The position numbers and the translations under genes were made by a program. The notes under the pieces were generated by a model. That model worked only from the letters and a program-made list of their open reading frames with translations, was not told the origin of the DNA and searched no databases. From positions 105,190-169,189 of the forward strand of contig MPNW01000085.1 of NCBI GenBank assembly GCA_011800805.1: a DNA stretch of 64,000 bases, written 5' to 3'. Source of the DNA: Hirudo medicinalis (lineage: Eukaryota > Annelida > Clitellata > Hirudinida > Hirudinidae). Position 1 is the first letter of the stretch. Every line of letters begins with the position of its first letter. This document shows positions 38,688 to 51,806 of the stretch, in pieces.

Positions 38688-39053
38688 AGTTGTAGTCAGC
38701 ATTATGTTATGTTTTTAAAATTTCAGTGGTTTGTTTTTTTTTTAAATCATTTTTTGGATAAGTTTTTAAATTTTGGTTAATGTCTGGAATCATTTCCATT
38801 GATGGAGTAAGGTACACTTATTTTTGGTTTTCATTAATGATTGATTGGCCTTACAAGCAGATAATAAGTTCAAGAAAATTGAGGTAATGTGACAAGTTAT
38901 TACATAACAATGATAAGATGTTGTATTAACCAAAAAATTAGTTGCGTCTTTGTTTACATAACGTGTTTCCTACATTTCGTCCGTCGCTACTGTTTAATCC
39001 TGGCTGTTCTAGTCATTAGACCTGGCCATATCTACTGGATTTATAGAGTTTAA
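38688..39053. other. AMDHD2 copy B 3' flank
   Basis: AT-rich sequence with no supported gene; it joins the decayed non-LTR element. Confidence 0.6.
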
Positions 39054-40300
39054 ATGATCTTGAACTCTCCCAGCACTCTGATCAGATCAATTCTTATTCG
39101 TTCCTGCGCGTGGACTACTGAACATCTCATTATCGCCATGTTTGTTTACAGTTCGGAGCTTCTTTGCTCACTCAACCCAGCTCCTGACAATAGCCGAATT
39201 GAAAGAACCCTAAGAAAAGTTCTCTTCAAATTCAAAATATGGCGTACCCGCAGTTGTTCCTCATCCAAAACAGGGAATTTCGACCGTACTCCTAATTACT
39301 CGCCCAGCACTAGACTCGAACACTCTAAAATTGCTTCCTCGCAACTTAAGATTGGGTCGCTCAATTCGAGGTCTGCTGCCAGCAAAGCCGCCCTACTTCA
39401 CAACATCTTGCAAGAAAGTCGCCTCGACGTGCTTGCAATCACTGAAACCTGGATTCCTTCAGATGCACCCCAGACGATCAAAGCTGACTTAGCTCCTCCG
39501 GGTTATAAAGTGATTCACCAGTGGACTCTCCACCGAGAGCAAGGGTGGCGGCCTGGCAGTTGTTGCTAAAGACTACCTTCGACCAGTTCCAGCCAAGCTT
39601 TGAGTCGCTCTCAGTAAAAATAATATCACAGACGTGGTCCATCTTACTCCCCGTTGTCTATCGCCCTCCATCGTCTTCAAAATCTCGATTTATCTCTGAC
39701 CTTAAAACTCTGATTGACCAACTAAACAAACAACCTCTTCCCTTCTTACTTTGTGGCGACTTCAACTACCCACTCACACCTCAATTTGATGATGAACTGT
39801 CCCTCCTACTCAGTAAGCACAGTCTCATTCAGCACATCAACTTCCCCACTCACAACCTTGGCCAAACGCTTGATATTGCCATCACTCCCTCCAACCAAAA
39901 CATTTCCATAAAAGTCTCCGGCAAAAATGTCACGTTCTCGGATCATCTTCTTTTAGAGTTCACCACCGACATCACCGTACTTCTCGGCCGAAGAGTTGGT
40001 CTCTTGAATCGTCGACGTCGGAGACCGACAGCTGTCTCCGGCCTTCCTATATTAATTTCGAAGAAGGTCTACTGGCTTCGCATGTGCAAAATCAAAAATG
40101 AGGCTGCTTCCGCCGTCTTCGTCAGAACCATTGTTTCTTCTCAGCTCAACAGAGACTTCCCATGTGTTGCCTGGAATGAACTACCATATCTGGAGCTCTT
40201 CAAACGTCACCTGAAGATCCATCTTTTCAAAAGGGCATCATGAATCCAGGTCAATGGGACACAAGGCGCCTTATAAATGTATTATTATTATTGTTATGTA
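39054..40300 (+). mobile_element. Non-LTR retrotransposon, endonuclease joined to C-terminal tail, RT missing
   Basis: Two overlapping frames encode an AP-type endonuclease: LKIGSLNSRSA, LDVLAITETW, then after a frame change near 39540 PVVYRPPSSSKSRFI, LLCGDFNYPL and FSDHLLLEF. Directly after about 39975 comes a stretch ending FVRTIVSSQLN and LELFKRHLKIHLFKRAS, the kind of sequence at the C-terminus of such ORF2 proteins. The reverse transcriptase that should lie between is absent. The copy ends in GGCGCCTTATAAATG plus a (TTA)n-type tail near 40281. It is inactive (frameshift and deletion). Confidence 0.8.
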
Positions 40301-43280
40301 TAATTAACACTTAAGATTATCCAATCTTAGTGAGGAAGTGATAAGCCAGGATTAAAAGTGTTAAACCAGTAATTTGGAGATTTTATGAAAAAATACGAAT
40401 ATTTCTGTTCGAACTTCAGCAAAATAAAATTGTACGTTTCAAATGTCCTAAAATAATATTAGGCTACTTTGCGTTCGAAAATTTGCACTTGTTTTCAGCG
40501 AAATTATTTTAAGATGATGTTATTGTGATCTCTGCTTACGATGACATGTGATTTAGTACGCTTCTTTTGACAAGATTGTTATTTCTTGCTTGGACTTCTC
40601 ACAATTTTTACCTTCATATCTTCTCTCCTGTGAACTGCACTTGACTACTTTCCCATGGAAAACATCATCTATGATAATTTGTATGTTTTAACGTATCAAT
40701 CCTGCATCATGAAATAGATAACCACGAATTATTGTCTTTTATTTTTTTATTTATTCACTGAATCCTGCTGATATTTGCACATCAAATTAAATCTTTGTCA
40801 AGATTGTTTGCGGGTTCTTAAAAATTTAGTTATTCAAGACAATGGATGAGCTGCCATAAACAATGCCAGCGAATGAGATCGTTAGAAGCACATAGCACTG
40901 GTAATAACAGAAGCCCCTCCATTTTATTCCAGCCATGCACCAGTCATTGAGCACCTCCTTCGTGCGAGTATGGCAATCATGAAATTTCATTTTTTATTTC
41001 GTCTGAAAATATTTTTTAGGAGGAAGACATTATTTTACATTTGTTCTTTTAGGGCCAATCTTGTCAAATTATTGTTCTTTTGTTATTACCAACGAATTTT
41101 GCAAATTACGATAATTTTTTATCTCAGCCAAGAAATTTACAAGTTTTGCACTCAATCGTCTTGCTCTAACGTGAACCTCTCCTGAATAATAATTTTTTAC
41201 TACCAAAATATCTTCGTTTCGAAATATTATAGAATTCATTCAATCTCAGAAATGTGACGGCAGTGCAATTAATAATTGCATCTATTATTAGTTAAAAGAT
41301 GACGTTGATAAATACCAGTTAGTTTTCAAGAGCAATGCTAGTGGACTGTCACAGTCGTATGAAACATGTTCGCGGTCAAATTCAATGAACATTTCCTAGG
41401 AAATGAGACAATGAAAAGCCAGATTTGAGCCTCACGAAGGAAAATTCGCTGAAGAATGAGACGTGCTGAGGTTGAAAACATGGAAATATGTGATGTTGTT
41501 GTGAAGGAGTAACGAAGGAATAAAAGCTGTTTGTTGGTATGCCTCTGCAGAAAGCAACCAGCCATAATTAATCGTAATTATGCTACTTAGGATAATAATT
41601 ATTATTTCAGACATGAATTATAACAACGTTATTATTATTAACTATCACTTATAATAATGCTATACTTGTAAGAGTGTTGCAGAACTAAGATGATTACAGA
41701 AACAATCATGTTTCGTTAAAAATATCTTCAAAATATTGTTTCAGCCCGAAGTCCGAAAATCAACATTTAATTAATATTTTAGCTTCACGACACTTTCCAG
41801 CTTGTCTCACACACCACGAACTCACAATTAAATTCGAAATGTTCAACTTGCAAAAATGTAAAATAATTTGTCTTCTAGTTATGTCTTCCAAGGGCAACTC
41901 TAATCTCGTTTGATTCTTAATGACTTAATTAACTAACATTTAATAATAGGTTAATAATAATAATTAGTCGGACTCATTATAAGTTAAGTGGTGTTGTATC
42001 CTAGGAGCTCAGGTGGATGGAGTAAGAATGTCGAATAAATGCAAGAATATTCCCGGCTTTATGACGAAATCTCGACCATTATGTGATCACTTGCAGAACT
42101 CCTCACTAATTCCCATTTTTGCAATCCACGCTGGCATCTCCAGGCAGTATTATGGTAATGATGATGAGAAGAATTTAATGATTGGCATCGCTTAAATGCT
42201 GTCACGTGTGCGCTTTCAGAGATCCGCGCAATTTATTTGGCGCCAAATTACCGGCAACTGTTCGTGGGTAGCAATAGAGGGCAATTATTGTCTTAAATCT
42301 CAGGAGGGAGAGAAATGCTTTATGGAAGAATAGATGATTATGATGATAGTGCATGTGGTTATGGTGACGATGATAGATTTCAACGCTCATCTCGCTTGCA
42401 ATACTGTTGGGACTATTATTTCAGTCAATATTTTTTTAAATATCCATTTATTAATTATTCAATATTATTTAATAGTAATTAATAATTTAACTATTAATAT
42501 ATTATATAATTAAATATGTAATTGATTTTATATGTACTTAGATTATAGATGTATAATTATATAACAATTTAATAATTATAATATCATTATGTATTATAGT
42601 ATAATAATTAATTAAATAATAATTATTATTATTATTGTCATGTAATATTATTATGTATGATTATGTATAATAATCAACATTCAGGCTTAATCATAAGTTT
42701 ATCGCAATAATAAAAGATTCTGAGCATCTGAACATCGTTATACAACGTGAAAGACTCGGAATGTTTCTCAAAATTATTCTGTTTTTGATAACTTATCCAA
42801 GCTTTATTTTCGGTAAAATATTCTTCAAATGGGGAGTATTATTAAGTTAAGTTAATTATTAACATTTTCTTTTCAACTGCATTGAACACTGAGTAAGCTG
42901 TCGGAGCAGAACAAAGAAGGACCATCGATTTTAAAGATGATGATTATTACAAAAATAATAAAAAAACCCATAAATAATAAAAAAAAATATTAAAAATAAT
43001 AAAAAGAACAAGAAATAATGAAAAAAATTCAAGATGAAACAATTTGTCATGACAAATTGATGATTATGAACCAAACAAGTGTTAACGTGAAAGACGAAGA
43101 AAATAGGATTTGTTAGATATTACTAATAATAGTTATTAATAATTTATCACTATACAGTTTAGATATAGAATAGATTATTACTATTAATAATAATAGTTAC
43201 TAATAATTAGGTAATAATAATAATAAATACCTAACAACAATTGTTTCAACTTAAGATTAATAATAAGATATTATAAAATA
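40301..43280. other. Gene-poor AT-rich interval
   Basis: No exon with a recognisable family was found on either strand. Short frames (for example 40970-41185, 41338-41565, 42013-42195) lack protein-like composition. From about 42410 to 42680 and around 42950-43260 the sequence is almost pure A/T with ATT/TAA repeats. Confidence 0.55.
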
Positions 43281-43696
43281 TGGTGACCCGTCAAAATAGT
43301 CCAGGGCAAACAATAGTCCGGTTAGAACGGCCCAAAATAAATTATTTTAAAAACTTATTTAATTAAATGAAATTGTAAATTAGTCACATTAAATTAGTTA
43401 CATTGTGAGATTGTAAGCAATTCCATGTAAATAATCGAGAGTTTCTGTGTTGCAAACCGAGATTCTGCTCTGATGTTCCGTCTTTCTCTTCCGATGTGCA
43501 GTGTTCTTTTCCCAGTAATCGAGCACTGGATCAATTTCTCTCGGACAACTTTCCACCGACATTTCCAATGCATTTGTGACGTCAACCCTTGAAACACAAC
43601 ATAAAGCCAAAGGATCTTGACATGGACACGGATGACTAATTTATACTTTAATTTAGTTAAATAAGTTTTTAACTTGGGCTGTTTTGACGGGGTGCC
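43281..43696. mobile_element. Short DNA element with terminal inverted repeats (MITE-like)
   Basis: The left end (from 43281) reads GGTGACCCGTCAAAATAGTC and the right end, reversed, GGCACCCCGTCAAAACAGCC. The flanks ATAAAATA (43273-43280) and ATAAAACA (43697-43704) look like an imperfect 8-bp target duplication. At 416 bp it is too short for a transposase. Frames inside (43394-43732, 43398-43610) overlap each other and are not clearly any known family. The superfamily is undetermined. Confidence 0.6.
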
Positions 43697-43704
43697 ATAA
43701 AACA

Positions 43705-44226
43705 TTGTAACAAACTTTAAAATTTCTTGCAATTAGTTACATGGAAAGGCTTACTCATTGCGGCTTTATTTGTTAATTCTAATTAATTTATTAAAGTTGC
43801 CTTCCATTATCAGTTAAACTTAGATGTCTTTGGTCAATTAAGACCATAATTAGTTATTCATGAGAATCAAATACACTGTGAAATCAGTACGTTTATTCAG
43901 AAGATTAAGACTGTACAATGTACATGTTTGCCAAGCACATTATGCATATTCATTAGGTGACAATGGAGTTCATAATTGTGTCACAATGCTAAACAAGCTT
44001 TCATGAAAGTCCTCGAGACATAGATTAGGCACGAATTATCCACAAATGAGACATTGAGAATCAACTGACGAAAAGATCGAGGCATATGAAAGACCCAATT
44101 ATGAAGAACTATCTCCAGAGAAATAGGTTCAAAAATCTCACCGGACACCATGAAACCATCTCGTCATCAAACTTGAATGACGAGTCAAAACAGCTTCAGC
44201 GATTGGTGATGAATGCTGGAAATCAA
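43705..44226. other. 3' flank of the GPCR gene
   Basis: Downstream of the minus-strand receptor. No further gene was seen; the plus-strand frame 44086-44283 partly shadows the receptor C-terminus. Confidence 0.55.
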
Positions 44227-45681
44227 TTAGAAAAATTTGGCTCCCTCGAACGATGTTCCGCTATATCGGTCCTGGTTTGGTAGGCTTCCCCTGCTATGAT
44301 GCCGGTTGTTCCTTTTGACAATGCCAGCCCCAGAATGATCGGCGGACAGTCCATATTCCTCAGTGAATCTCTCTGTCCTCATGTGGCTGTTGATGTTTAC
44401 ACAGCGACAGAAAATAATTTCTTTGAACGGCTTTCTGAAGTCTCTGTTGAAGCGAGCGTAGATGATTGGATTCAGCAGACTGTTGGCAAACCCCAGCCAG
44501 AGGAGAAGAGCTGATATCCAGTCCGGCACTACAGTTCCAGCTGGCAAAAGAGGTTTGACTAGAGCGAGTATAAAGAAAGGTAGCCAGCAAGCCACGAAAC
44601 ATCCCATTATTATGCCCAGTGTCTTCGTTGTTTTGCGCTCCTTGGAAGCTGATGGCAGTTTGTGGAGTCCGGAATTTGAGGATGGACGATGGTGGAGAAA
44701 ACTGACATTTTTCAGACTTTTACGAGGAGGTTCAGAATGACCGACAGCGATTGCAGGGTCTGGAACAGCGAGGTTCGTGGGCGACGTTGCACTGTGTTGA
44801 GCAGATTCATCGACGCCATTTCTACTGTGGTTAGACTGAATGGAATTCTTCGACTGTAGGCAAGGTTTGCGGCTGCTGCTACTCTCGATGGAATTCCTGT
44901 CGACCCCACCTGACCTTGATTCGCTCGATGCTTTTTTGTTGGAGGTGATGGAAGACGCGAAGGAGCTCGTGGATCTCAGCGGTCGGTGATCTTGCGGAGC
45001 GGACATGAGTTCAGATTTATGAATGCGGGACGACACGGCATAGATGCGGTAATAAATGAAAATCATTATCGACAGAGGGAGGTAGAAAGCTCCTATCGTG
45101 GCATAAAACTGATAACCAATGGCCTGACTCAACTCGCAGACCTTGTCCTTCGGTTCGGCCTTCCAGCCAAACAACGGAGGGATGCTTATAAGGGCAGAGA
45201 GGAGCCACACCGAAAAAATCATGAGAGCCATCAGAGCCGGCGTTCTTTTCATGGCGTAGTCAAAGGGTCTGGTGATAACGAGGTATCTATCGATGCTGAT
45301 CATGCACAGGTTCAGTATGGAGGCCGTGCACAAGAGGACATCCAAGGAGGTCCAAACGTCGCACATGGTCGTTCCAAGTTCCCAAGTGTTCATCACCTCG
45401 TACATGGCTGCCAGGGGCATGTCTGCCACCGCCACCAGAAGATCGGCCACCGCCAGAGAAACTATGAGCAGATTCGAGGGGGTTCTTAGTTTCTTGACGA
45501 TGGCGACTGCGATGCAGACGAGAACGTTTCCTACAATCGTTCCAATGATGATGAATGTGCAGGCCATCAAGATCAACACTGTCTCCCAAGTCGGGTATTT
45601 CAGTTGAATTTCATTTATGGCGGAGGTAGTTTCATAAAACGAGGAGGAAGACGAAGTGATGGCGGTGATGTTGGTAGCCAT
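44227..45681 (-). CDS. HTR7: Serotonin receptor, 5-HT7-like (single-exon class A GPCR)
   Basis: A 484-residue seven-transmembrane biogenic-amine receptor in one exon. Landmarks: N-glycosylation site near N4, GN of TM1 (N52), SLAVADL with D80, disulfide pair C107 and C182, amine-binding D114 in TSLDVLLCTAS, DRY at 131-133, long basic/Ser-rich third loop (about 215-345), CWLPFF at 365-370, NPIIY at 404-408, then FCRC as probable palmitoylation site. 5-HT7 affinity is suggested by LDVLLCTASILNLCMISIDR, the second extracellular segment PPLFGWK...DKVCELSQAIGY and ATIGAFYLP in TM5. Other amine receptors (5-HT1, octopamine) are possible but fit less well. The start is the first ATG of the frame. Oddity: TM2 has ADMP where aminergic receptors have a hydrophobic pair before MP. 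Upstream untranslated exons are not visible. Confidence 0.9.
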   Translation of the reverse strand: MATNITAITSSSSSFYETTSAINEIQLKYPTWETVLILMACTFIIIGTIVGNVLVCIAVAIVKKLRTPSNLLIVSLAVADLLVAVADMPLAAMYEVMNTWELGTTMCDVWTSLDVLLCTASILNLCMISIDRYLVITRPFDYAMKRTPALMALMIFSVWLLSALISIPPLFGWKAEPKDKVCELSQAIGYQFYATIGAFYLPLSIMIFIYYRIYAVSSRIHKSELMSAPQDHRPLRSTSSFASSITSNKKASSESRSGGVDRNSIESSSSRKPCLQSKNSIQSNHSRNGVDESAQHSATSPTNLAVPDPAIAVGHSEPPRKSLKNVSFLHHRPSSNSGLHKLPSASKERKTTKTLGIIMGCFVACWLPFFILALVKPLLPAGTVVPDWISALLLWLGFANSLLNPIIYARFNRDFRKPFKEIIFCRCVNINSHMRTERFTEEYGLSADHSGAGIVKRNNRHHSRGSLPNQDRYSGTSFEGAKFF

Positions 45682-46844
45682 TTTGCAGTCACAGACCTCG
45701 ACACAATTTCGTTTGCTGCAGATTCGTCCGTTTCATCGCATTGAGATGAACTCAACTTCTAACGTTGATGTTTCATTCTGGACATTTCTTGGAAATTGAA
45801 AACAAATTATGCAATTAAATTTAAAATCCAGACAAATAATTTACCTTCCGAGGTTCAGCTGGAAAACGGAATCCAGAGAAGCATCTGAAACCGAAGAAAG
45901 TTTCCAGGATTCTGAGAAGCTTTCGCCGAACAACAAAAAGGGGCGGCAGAGAAAGATGGAGTAACGAAAGGAAGAAGTGGAAAACAGGAGAGAGGGAGAG
46001 GTTGCAGAAGATGAACGAGATGCTAAGATGCAAAGGGTGAGTTCTAAATTGATGAGATATCAACTAAGCCGTGCAATCACGCAGATCAAACCTTCCACAA
46101 GTCTCTTATTCCTCGGATGATAAACAAAATCTTGATCTATTGCCTCGACATTGCAAGAAAAGATAAAAATGAATCAAGTTCTCATAAAAATTCTCAACTT
46201 TTAAAAATTGTCCCGATAAGTGCACCTTCTATTCTGTTCATATTCTGCTAATGAATCAATGGTTTGTGAGGGATTCCGTGTGTACTGCATGTTGAGCAAC
46301 TTCGAAGGAAAGGTTCGCAGGAAATAAATAAAAGAAAAATAAACATCGTGAAGAGATGGAAATAAGATTAACTTGAAAGGAGACCGAGTGTGTGCAGGAA
46401 ACTTTGATTCAAATAAGACCGTGTGAAATTTTGATGAGAGATAAAAAGATAAGTGGGCTGATAGATTGACGGTCAGAGGGATGGATCTGAAGGATGTGCC
46501 GATTGGTGGATGTTGAATAATTAAGTATGATTAAATGAGATGTGGATGGCTGTGAACGAAACCGATAGAGTGGAAGGCACTTCTATGGTTTACAAACTCA
46601 CCTCATGAGATAAAGAAGTTGAAAATTGGATCTCCACGAGTACAACTCATTTTCGAAACAGTTACTTCAATGAAATGATCGTAATCACATGAATATTAGC
46701 AAGATGTTATTATAACGATATTTATAATCATATTTATAGATATAATTATAAATTGCACTTGCAAATGAGATTGGTGAGAAAAATTGCTCGTCATTCAGAC
46801 CAGCTTGAGAGAGTTTCCTAAAGAGAACAAAAGTTGTTAATTTG

Positions 46845-47025
46845 CCATCATCATCATCATGATCATCATAATCACCATCATCGTCATCGTATCGTCGTTG
46901 TCATCATCATCATCATCATCGTCATCATCATCGTCATCGTCATCATCATCATCACCATCATCATCACCATCATCATCACCATCGTCAACGTCGTCGTCAT
47001 CATCGTCATCATCATCATAAGCAAC
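46845..47025. repeat. (ATC)n compound microsatellite
   Basis: About 180 bases of ATC/GTC/ACC triplets produce open frames of poly-H/R and poly-I/V. It is a simple repeat and not a gene. Confidence 0.97.
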
Positions 47026-47215
47026 ACTTCACTCACCAACAAGTGTGGGTTACATAAGGATATTTGTAGCTCACCGTCATCTGATTGTAATCGTGGATTG
47101 AAGAAAATAATTCGTAATTATAATAATAATAATGTAAGCTGCGAAGACAATGATATCAAATCATCTTACAGATAATGCTTAATGCTTCTTATTATTTCAT
47201 CAGTTTTAATTAACA

Positions 47216-47310
47216 TAAAAAAAGATCATTAACATAATAAATAATTAACATAACAAATGATCATTATCATAATAAATGATCGTTAACATAATAAATGATC
47301 AGTAAAATAA
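47216..47310. repeat. Tandem repeat with unit near AACATAATAAATGATC
   Basis: Five or so imperfect copies of a 16- to 19-base unit (TTAACATAATAAATGATC-like). No coding content. Confidence 0.8.
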
Positions 47311-50300
47311 GCACGTCGTTAAATGTTCATCAATCATAATAAATCAATTCTTCAAATTAAAACATCTCCAAAGTAAATTAAAGCCAAGGAATATGCAATT
47401 CTGATATAATTCCATATTTCTACCATGGACAAATAAAATGTTTCTTTGGGATAATAAGGGGTTTAAGAAGGCAGATTTCTTGTTTTTAATATGATTCATT
47501 TAAGTATTAATGGCATAAATTCATCATGCCAAATTATTTTAACGATGTTATTATTCTTCATCTATTTTAAAATTGATCACATTCTTACAAACCAATGCAT
47601 GAAACTACAGAATCTTATTTTAGCAGAAACGTCTGCTTTTTGTTGAGTGTGAATCGAGAGGTTCAAAGAGTCCATTATTAATGCATTATTAATGCTTCTA
47701 ATGTGTTGATGGCATCGTCTCGTACTATTTATTTTAACAGCGTTCTTACCTCGGAATCATCCTAATCACTATCACCACCACACTCGTCGTCATCATCATC
47801 ATCGTCGTCGTCATCGTCGTCGTCATTATCAAGTTCAGAGCCTGTTGAGGCACCATGTTAATTTACAAGAGAACAAATGCAGAACCAACGTTTGAGAATT
47901 TTTTTCAAATTTTTTGCCCTCCTCGGCAAGGTCTGATTCCCGGTGAAGCAGGAGTTTTTACGACGAAAACAACGAAGAAAGAGTTGGGAAAATGATTCGA
48001 CAAAAAGTGAACATTTGTTAGGACTTCTTATCTTCCATCCATCAGGCTCCTTGTAAATCTCACATATTTCCCCATTTTCTTCAACGTGCCGCTCAGTTTT
48101 CAAAGTTACTCAATCACCAACATTCATGTTCGTAAAGGTTCGTGCTGTTCGTTTGAGCACGAGAAGTAACGTGTTCATAATTCCAGTTCAAAAGGCAAAT
48201 TACTGATGCCACATCTTGAAATGAGCATCACAAAATGCTAATAAAATGATTGAATTACTTGAAAACCGATAACTATAATAAGCGAATTTATGCAACTATT
48301 TGTATTTAATGGATTAAGTCATCGAGTTATGTTTCATAACAATGCAGAATCTAGAATAATTTCGATTATAGAAACGATTATAAAATAAATATTTAATGCT
48401 GGGAAAGATTCAAATTTAAAAGTATTGATTTGAATTTGTTAACAAATTAATGAAGTTGGAATCCTCTCGCGAAAGTAGCGAATCATTGATTTGATTTAGA
48501 GTCCTCCAGGAATGACACGAAAAACGAAGGAATTTCTCAGACATGATGTTGTTACTCTTCTCCATGTTATAACTCCGCGATGAAGGCTTCACTTAGAAGG
48601 AAAACAAACTATGTGCTTCTCTCTCGCTGAGATTGATGGATCTGGAGGTGATGATGATGGCGATGCTGGGATCAGTAACTAAATTGAAAGTAGAAAACAA
48701 CAATGCTAAACTTTAACTATAATTTCCACTATAAAGTAGTCAGTATAACTAAGTATAACTAACTTTAACTCACAAAAGCGGAACTAAAACATCTGTGGCT
48801 GGTGATGACGACGATGGAAACAAATGTTATTAAAACTCATGAAATGTTGCTAATGAAAGTTGGTGGGGTTTGTTACAATTGCAACTGCTAGTTGCTGTTG
48901 ATTTAAGCTGAAGCCGAGGGAGCAAGCATAACGTAAAGGCAGGCATCAGTTTCACATTCTCTTTCAACATATTAAGCTGACCTCGCATAGTATGTAAATG
49001 TTTTATGTTGATCTTCTTAATAAAATATTAATTATATTATTTACTCGTCACTGCATTCAGCACTCGTCAAGAATAACTTTTACAAATATGAAACGTTCTC
49101 ACAACCATTATAATTTATTCTTTTATATAATGCTCTAATCATTTATACAACATTAATTTTCATTAATTTTAAATTTTCATACAATAAATTTTATTTCTGA
49201 TTGCAATTTAATGTTTTAACTTCATAATAATGTTGACTACCAATCTAATTTTAATTAATATTATAATAATATAAGTGTTATTAATTGATTATTTTATTAG
49301 TAATACATTATTATAATATTAATATTGATGAAAGTAAATTTTCAATTACCACAAATTAGCTTCAGTAAAGGAGTCTTTTGTTGCCATTTTCAGTTTCAAG
49401 TTCGACAGGCGCGTCCCGCTAATGCGCAGACGGTGGAAAAGGTGTTTTAGGGCGCATGATCTTTAGCGTCTTCCGTGATTGAATGTTCCCTAAAGGCATT
49501 TTTAAAAAGAAAGTCGATAAACGAAAGAAGGAAGCAACAGGTTGCTCTAATTTAAAGTTAGTATTAATGTGATATTAATGTAATGCTGTTATTTGTAATA
49601 ATTAATCTATTATTTTTATATCTATATATATTTTTAATGTGAGTGGAGAAACTATTAAACAATACACAACAGAAAAGAACCACAACAAAAAAGTTAAACT
49701 CAAATTTAAACTCAGATATATCAAAGATGAAAAATAATTGCAGAGACATTGATGAAGATTTTTTCTTAAATTAGTTTTTAATAATGCGAGGAAGAATATC
49801 TTCCTTTACATTCGTAGATACCTTATTAAAGTTTAAAAATTTAAATACCAACTTCATGTTAATTATTTAATAAAATATGAATTAGCAGTATTATTACTAC
49901 GTTCATTGGAGGCAATAGAAGTTATGGAATGGCAACGTTAAAGTCATTCTGAAGTTTAAAATTACATGCAAAATAAACTGAAAATCAATGGAATTTGCCT
50001 TGTTTCCTTGCAAATAACTTGCTTTGCTGGAAAATTAAAAACATCTGTCTGTTCCTTCCGCAGAGAATCTATTTTTAGATCACCTGGAAGAGGATGAAGG
50101 AATGTCCCGACGACGGAAATGATGATTGTTTTGTTTGCAAAAAGTGAAGCTTTAATTATTTATAATTAAATTCGGATTTTTAGAAACTATTAGTTTTAAG
50201 ATCTTAACACATATTTTAAAATAGTTTCATATTAATATATTTATTAATTCCTAAATTATAACCTCGTTAATATGTGAAGGCTGAAACATGATGATGATGA

Positions 50301-51806
50301 ACTAGGAATGGAAAGTTCTGGAAAAGCTGTTGGGTCTTTTGGGAAAAGACTTTTTAGGTTGTTGATGAATTGTTGAATGTGCTATGCTTTCATCTTGTTA
50401 AGGTTGCTAACTGAACAACAAGTAGAGTCTGTAGCCTTCAACAGCCATAACATAATGTATATTATTGATTTCTTTTAACAAATAATAATAGCATTTATAA
50501 CAAATACTATTTCGTTAATTAAATTATTAAAGGGTGCTGAACCTGATCAAGTTCAGTCTCTTTAACAACATCCTCCATATGGGCAACAAAATTCTATTGT
50601 GGTGTTTACTTATGTTTTTGTGATGCATCACTGCCCATTAGCTGTAATACTTCAGACTTCTTTGCCTTCATAGAAAAAGAGGGAAGGGTAATTTCAGGCG
50701 TAATCATTAAAGTTTGTTTATTGTTTGGTGATTGACTCAGGCGGAAGGTCGGAGCCCATAACTTCAATATTTGGTATCGTGATGCATTTATCTTTCAATC
50801 TCAATTTTTCTTTTACTTATATTTCTGATAGATGGTTCTCAAATTTTCTGAGTAAATTGGTGCCCGCTGGATGGGGTACAAGTTTTCAGGACACTTGTAT
50901 TCTTTGTCGATTAAATTCTGTCTTATATTCATAATGAGTTAGTGAGTAATAGCGATCAAACAAAAGAGGTTCTCGCCAATTAAATCTAGTGTAAGGACTA
51001 TTGAAGATCAATTTATTGCATCATCATAGACTTTATTTCACGATAATTCTGTGATATCACTGACATATGAAAAAGAATAGGTCCTATGTGACTCTGATAG
51101 TAATAGTCTTTTTGAACTTTGCCAATTTAAACTTGCACATAAGCTGAGGGTATGATGGGGTGGAATCGATTACATTCTTACCCTTAGTTAACAAGACTGG
51201 CAGCTCGGCTACCACCAAGAAGAGAAGAGTCATCTGAAGCATGCTTTTCATATTGTAATTCCATTCTTTATCTCCTCAGATACATTTTAGACTAATCCCA
51301 TATTTGCAGCTAAAGTATATTTGTTATCATTTAAGACATCCACCTGAAAGGTTTCATTCTGGAAAACCTCATTCTAGATGTCCCTGTGCTCTTCTTGACA
51401 CTGACATGTAAAACATTATTTTCGAAACTACTACTTGTTTGCAGTATCCCACTGCGTACATTAAATGAATTTTAATTTGAGTTTCCTTCAATGTTCAGTG
51501 ATGCATCATGGCCCTGCAGAATTGCTAATTTTTTTTTTTAATTTTGAGCAATTTATTCAACCAAGCACCTCAATAATAAACACCAAAGCAACACAAGAAC
51601 CAAATAAAATAACTCAAGGGTCAGCCTTAAGGAAACGCACGCTTCCGCTATCAGACTGACCCTCATTAACACATTACAAGTAGGCACCGTAAGAACAAAA
51701 GTAAATAAATGAACTATTTAAAGAACACCGCGCAATATGTACAACTTGTAAGACTTTTTAAACAACAGATAAAGAATATTGAAAGGACAAGATTGAAATT
51801 GACCTT

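Larger units (their letters stand above)
45682..51806. other. Six-kb gene-poor interval
   Basis: No supported exon. It holds the receptor 5' flank, microsatellites (46845-47025, 47768-47826), a short-unit repeat (about 47216-47310) and AT-rich DNA. Minus-strand frame 47858-48103 (81 codons, from ATGAAAACTG) has a mixed composition with no recognised family. A minus-strand stretch near 48645-48690 resembles a few residues of an SLC13 exon by chance or decay. Confidence 0.5.

Noticed and set aside
44986..45607. Plus-strand frames of 167 and 111 codons inside the receptor gene
   Set aside because: They are antisense shadows of a GC-balanced GPCR coding exon whose minus-strand reading carries all class A motifs.
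46834..47175. His- and Ile-rich frame of 113 codons
   Set aside because: It is the (ATC)n microsatellite with flanking sequence, not a gene.
48640..48695. Minus-strand VTDPSIAIIITS resembling the SLC13 exon VTDASVAIT, possibly a fourth SLC13 gene
   Set aside because: Only about nine residues match, the codon phase at the acceptor-like AG differs from the paralogs, the LLFIFPS continuation is absent, and no neighbouring SLC13 exons were found.
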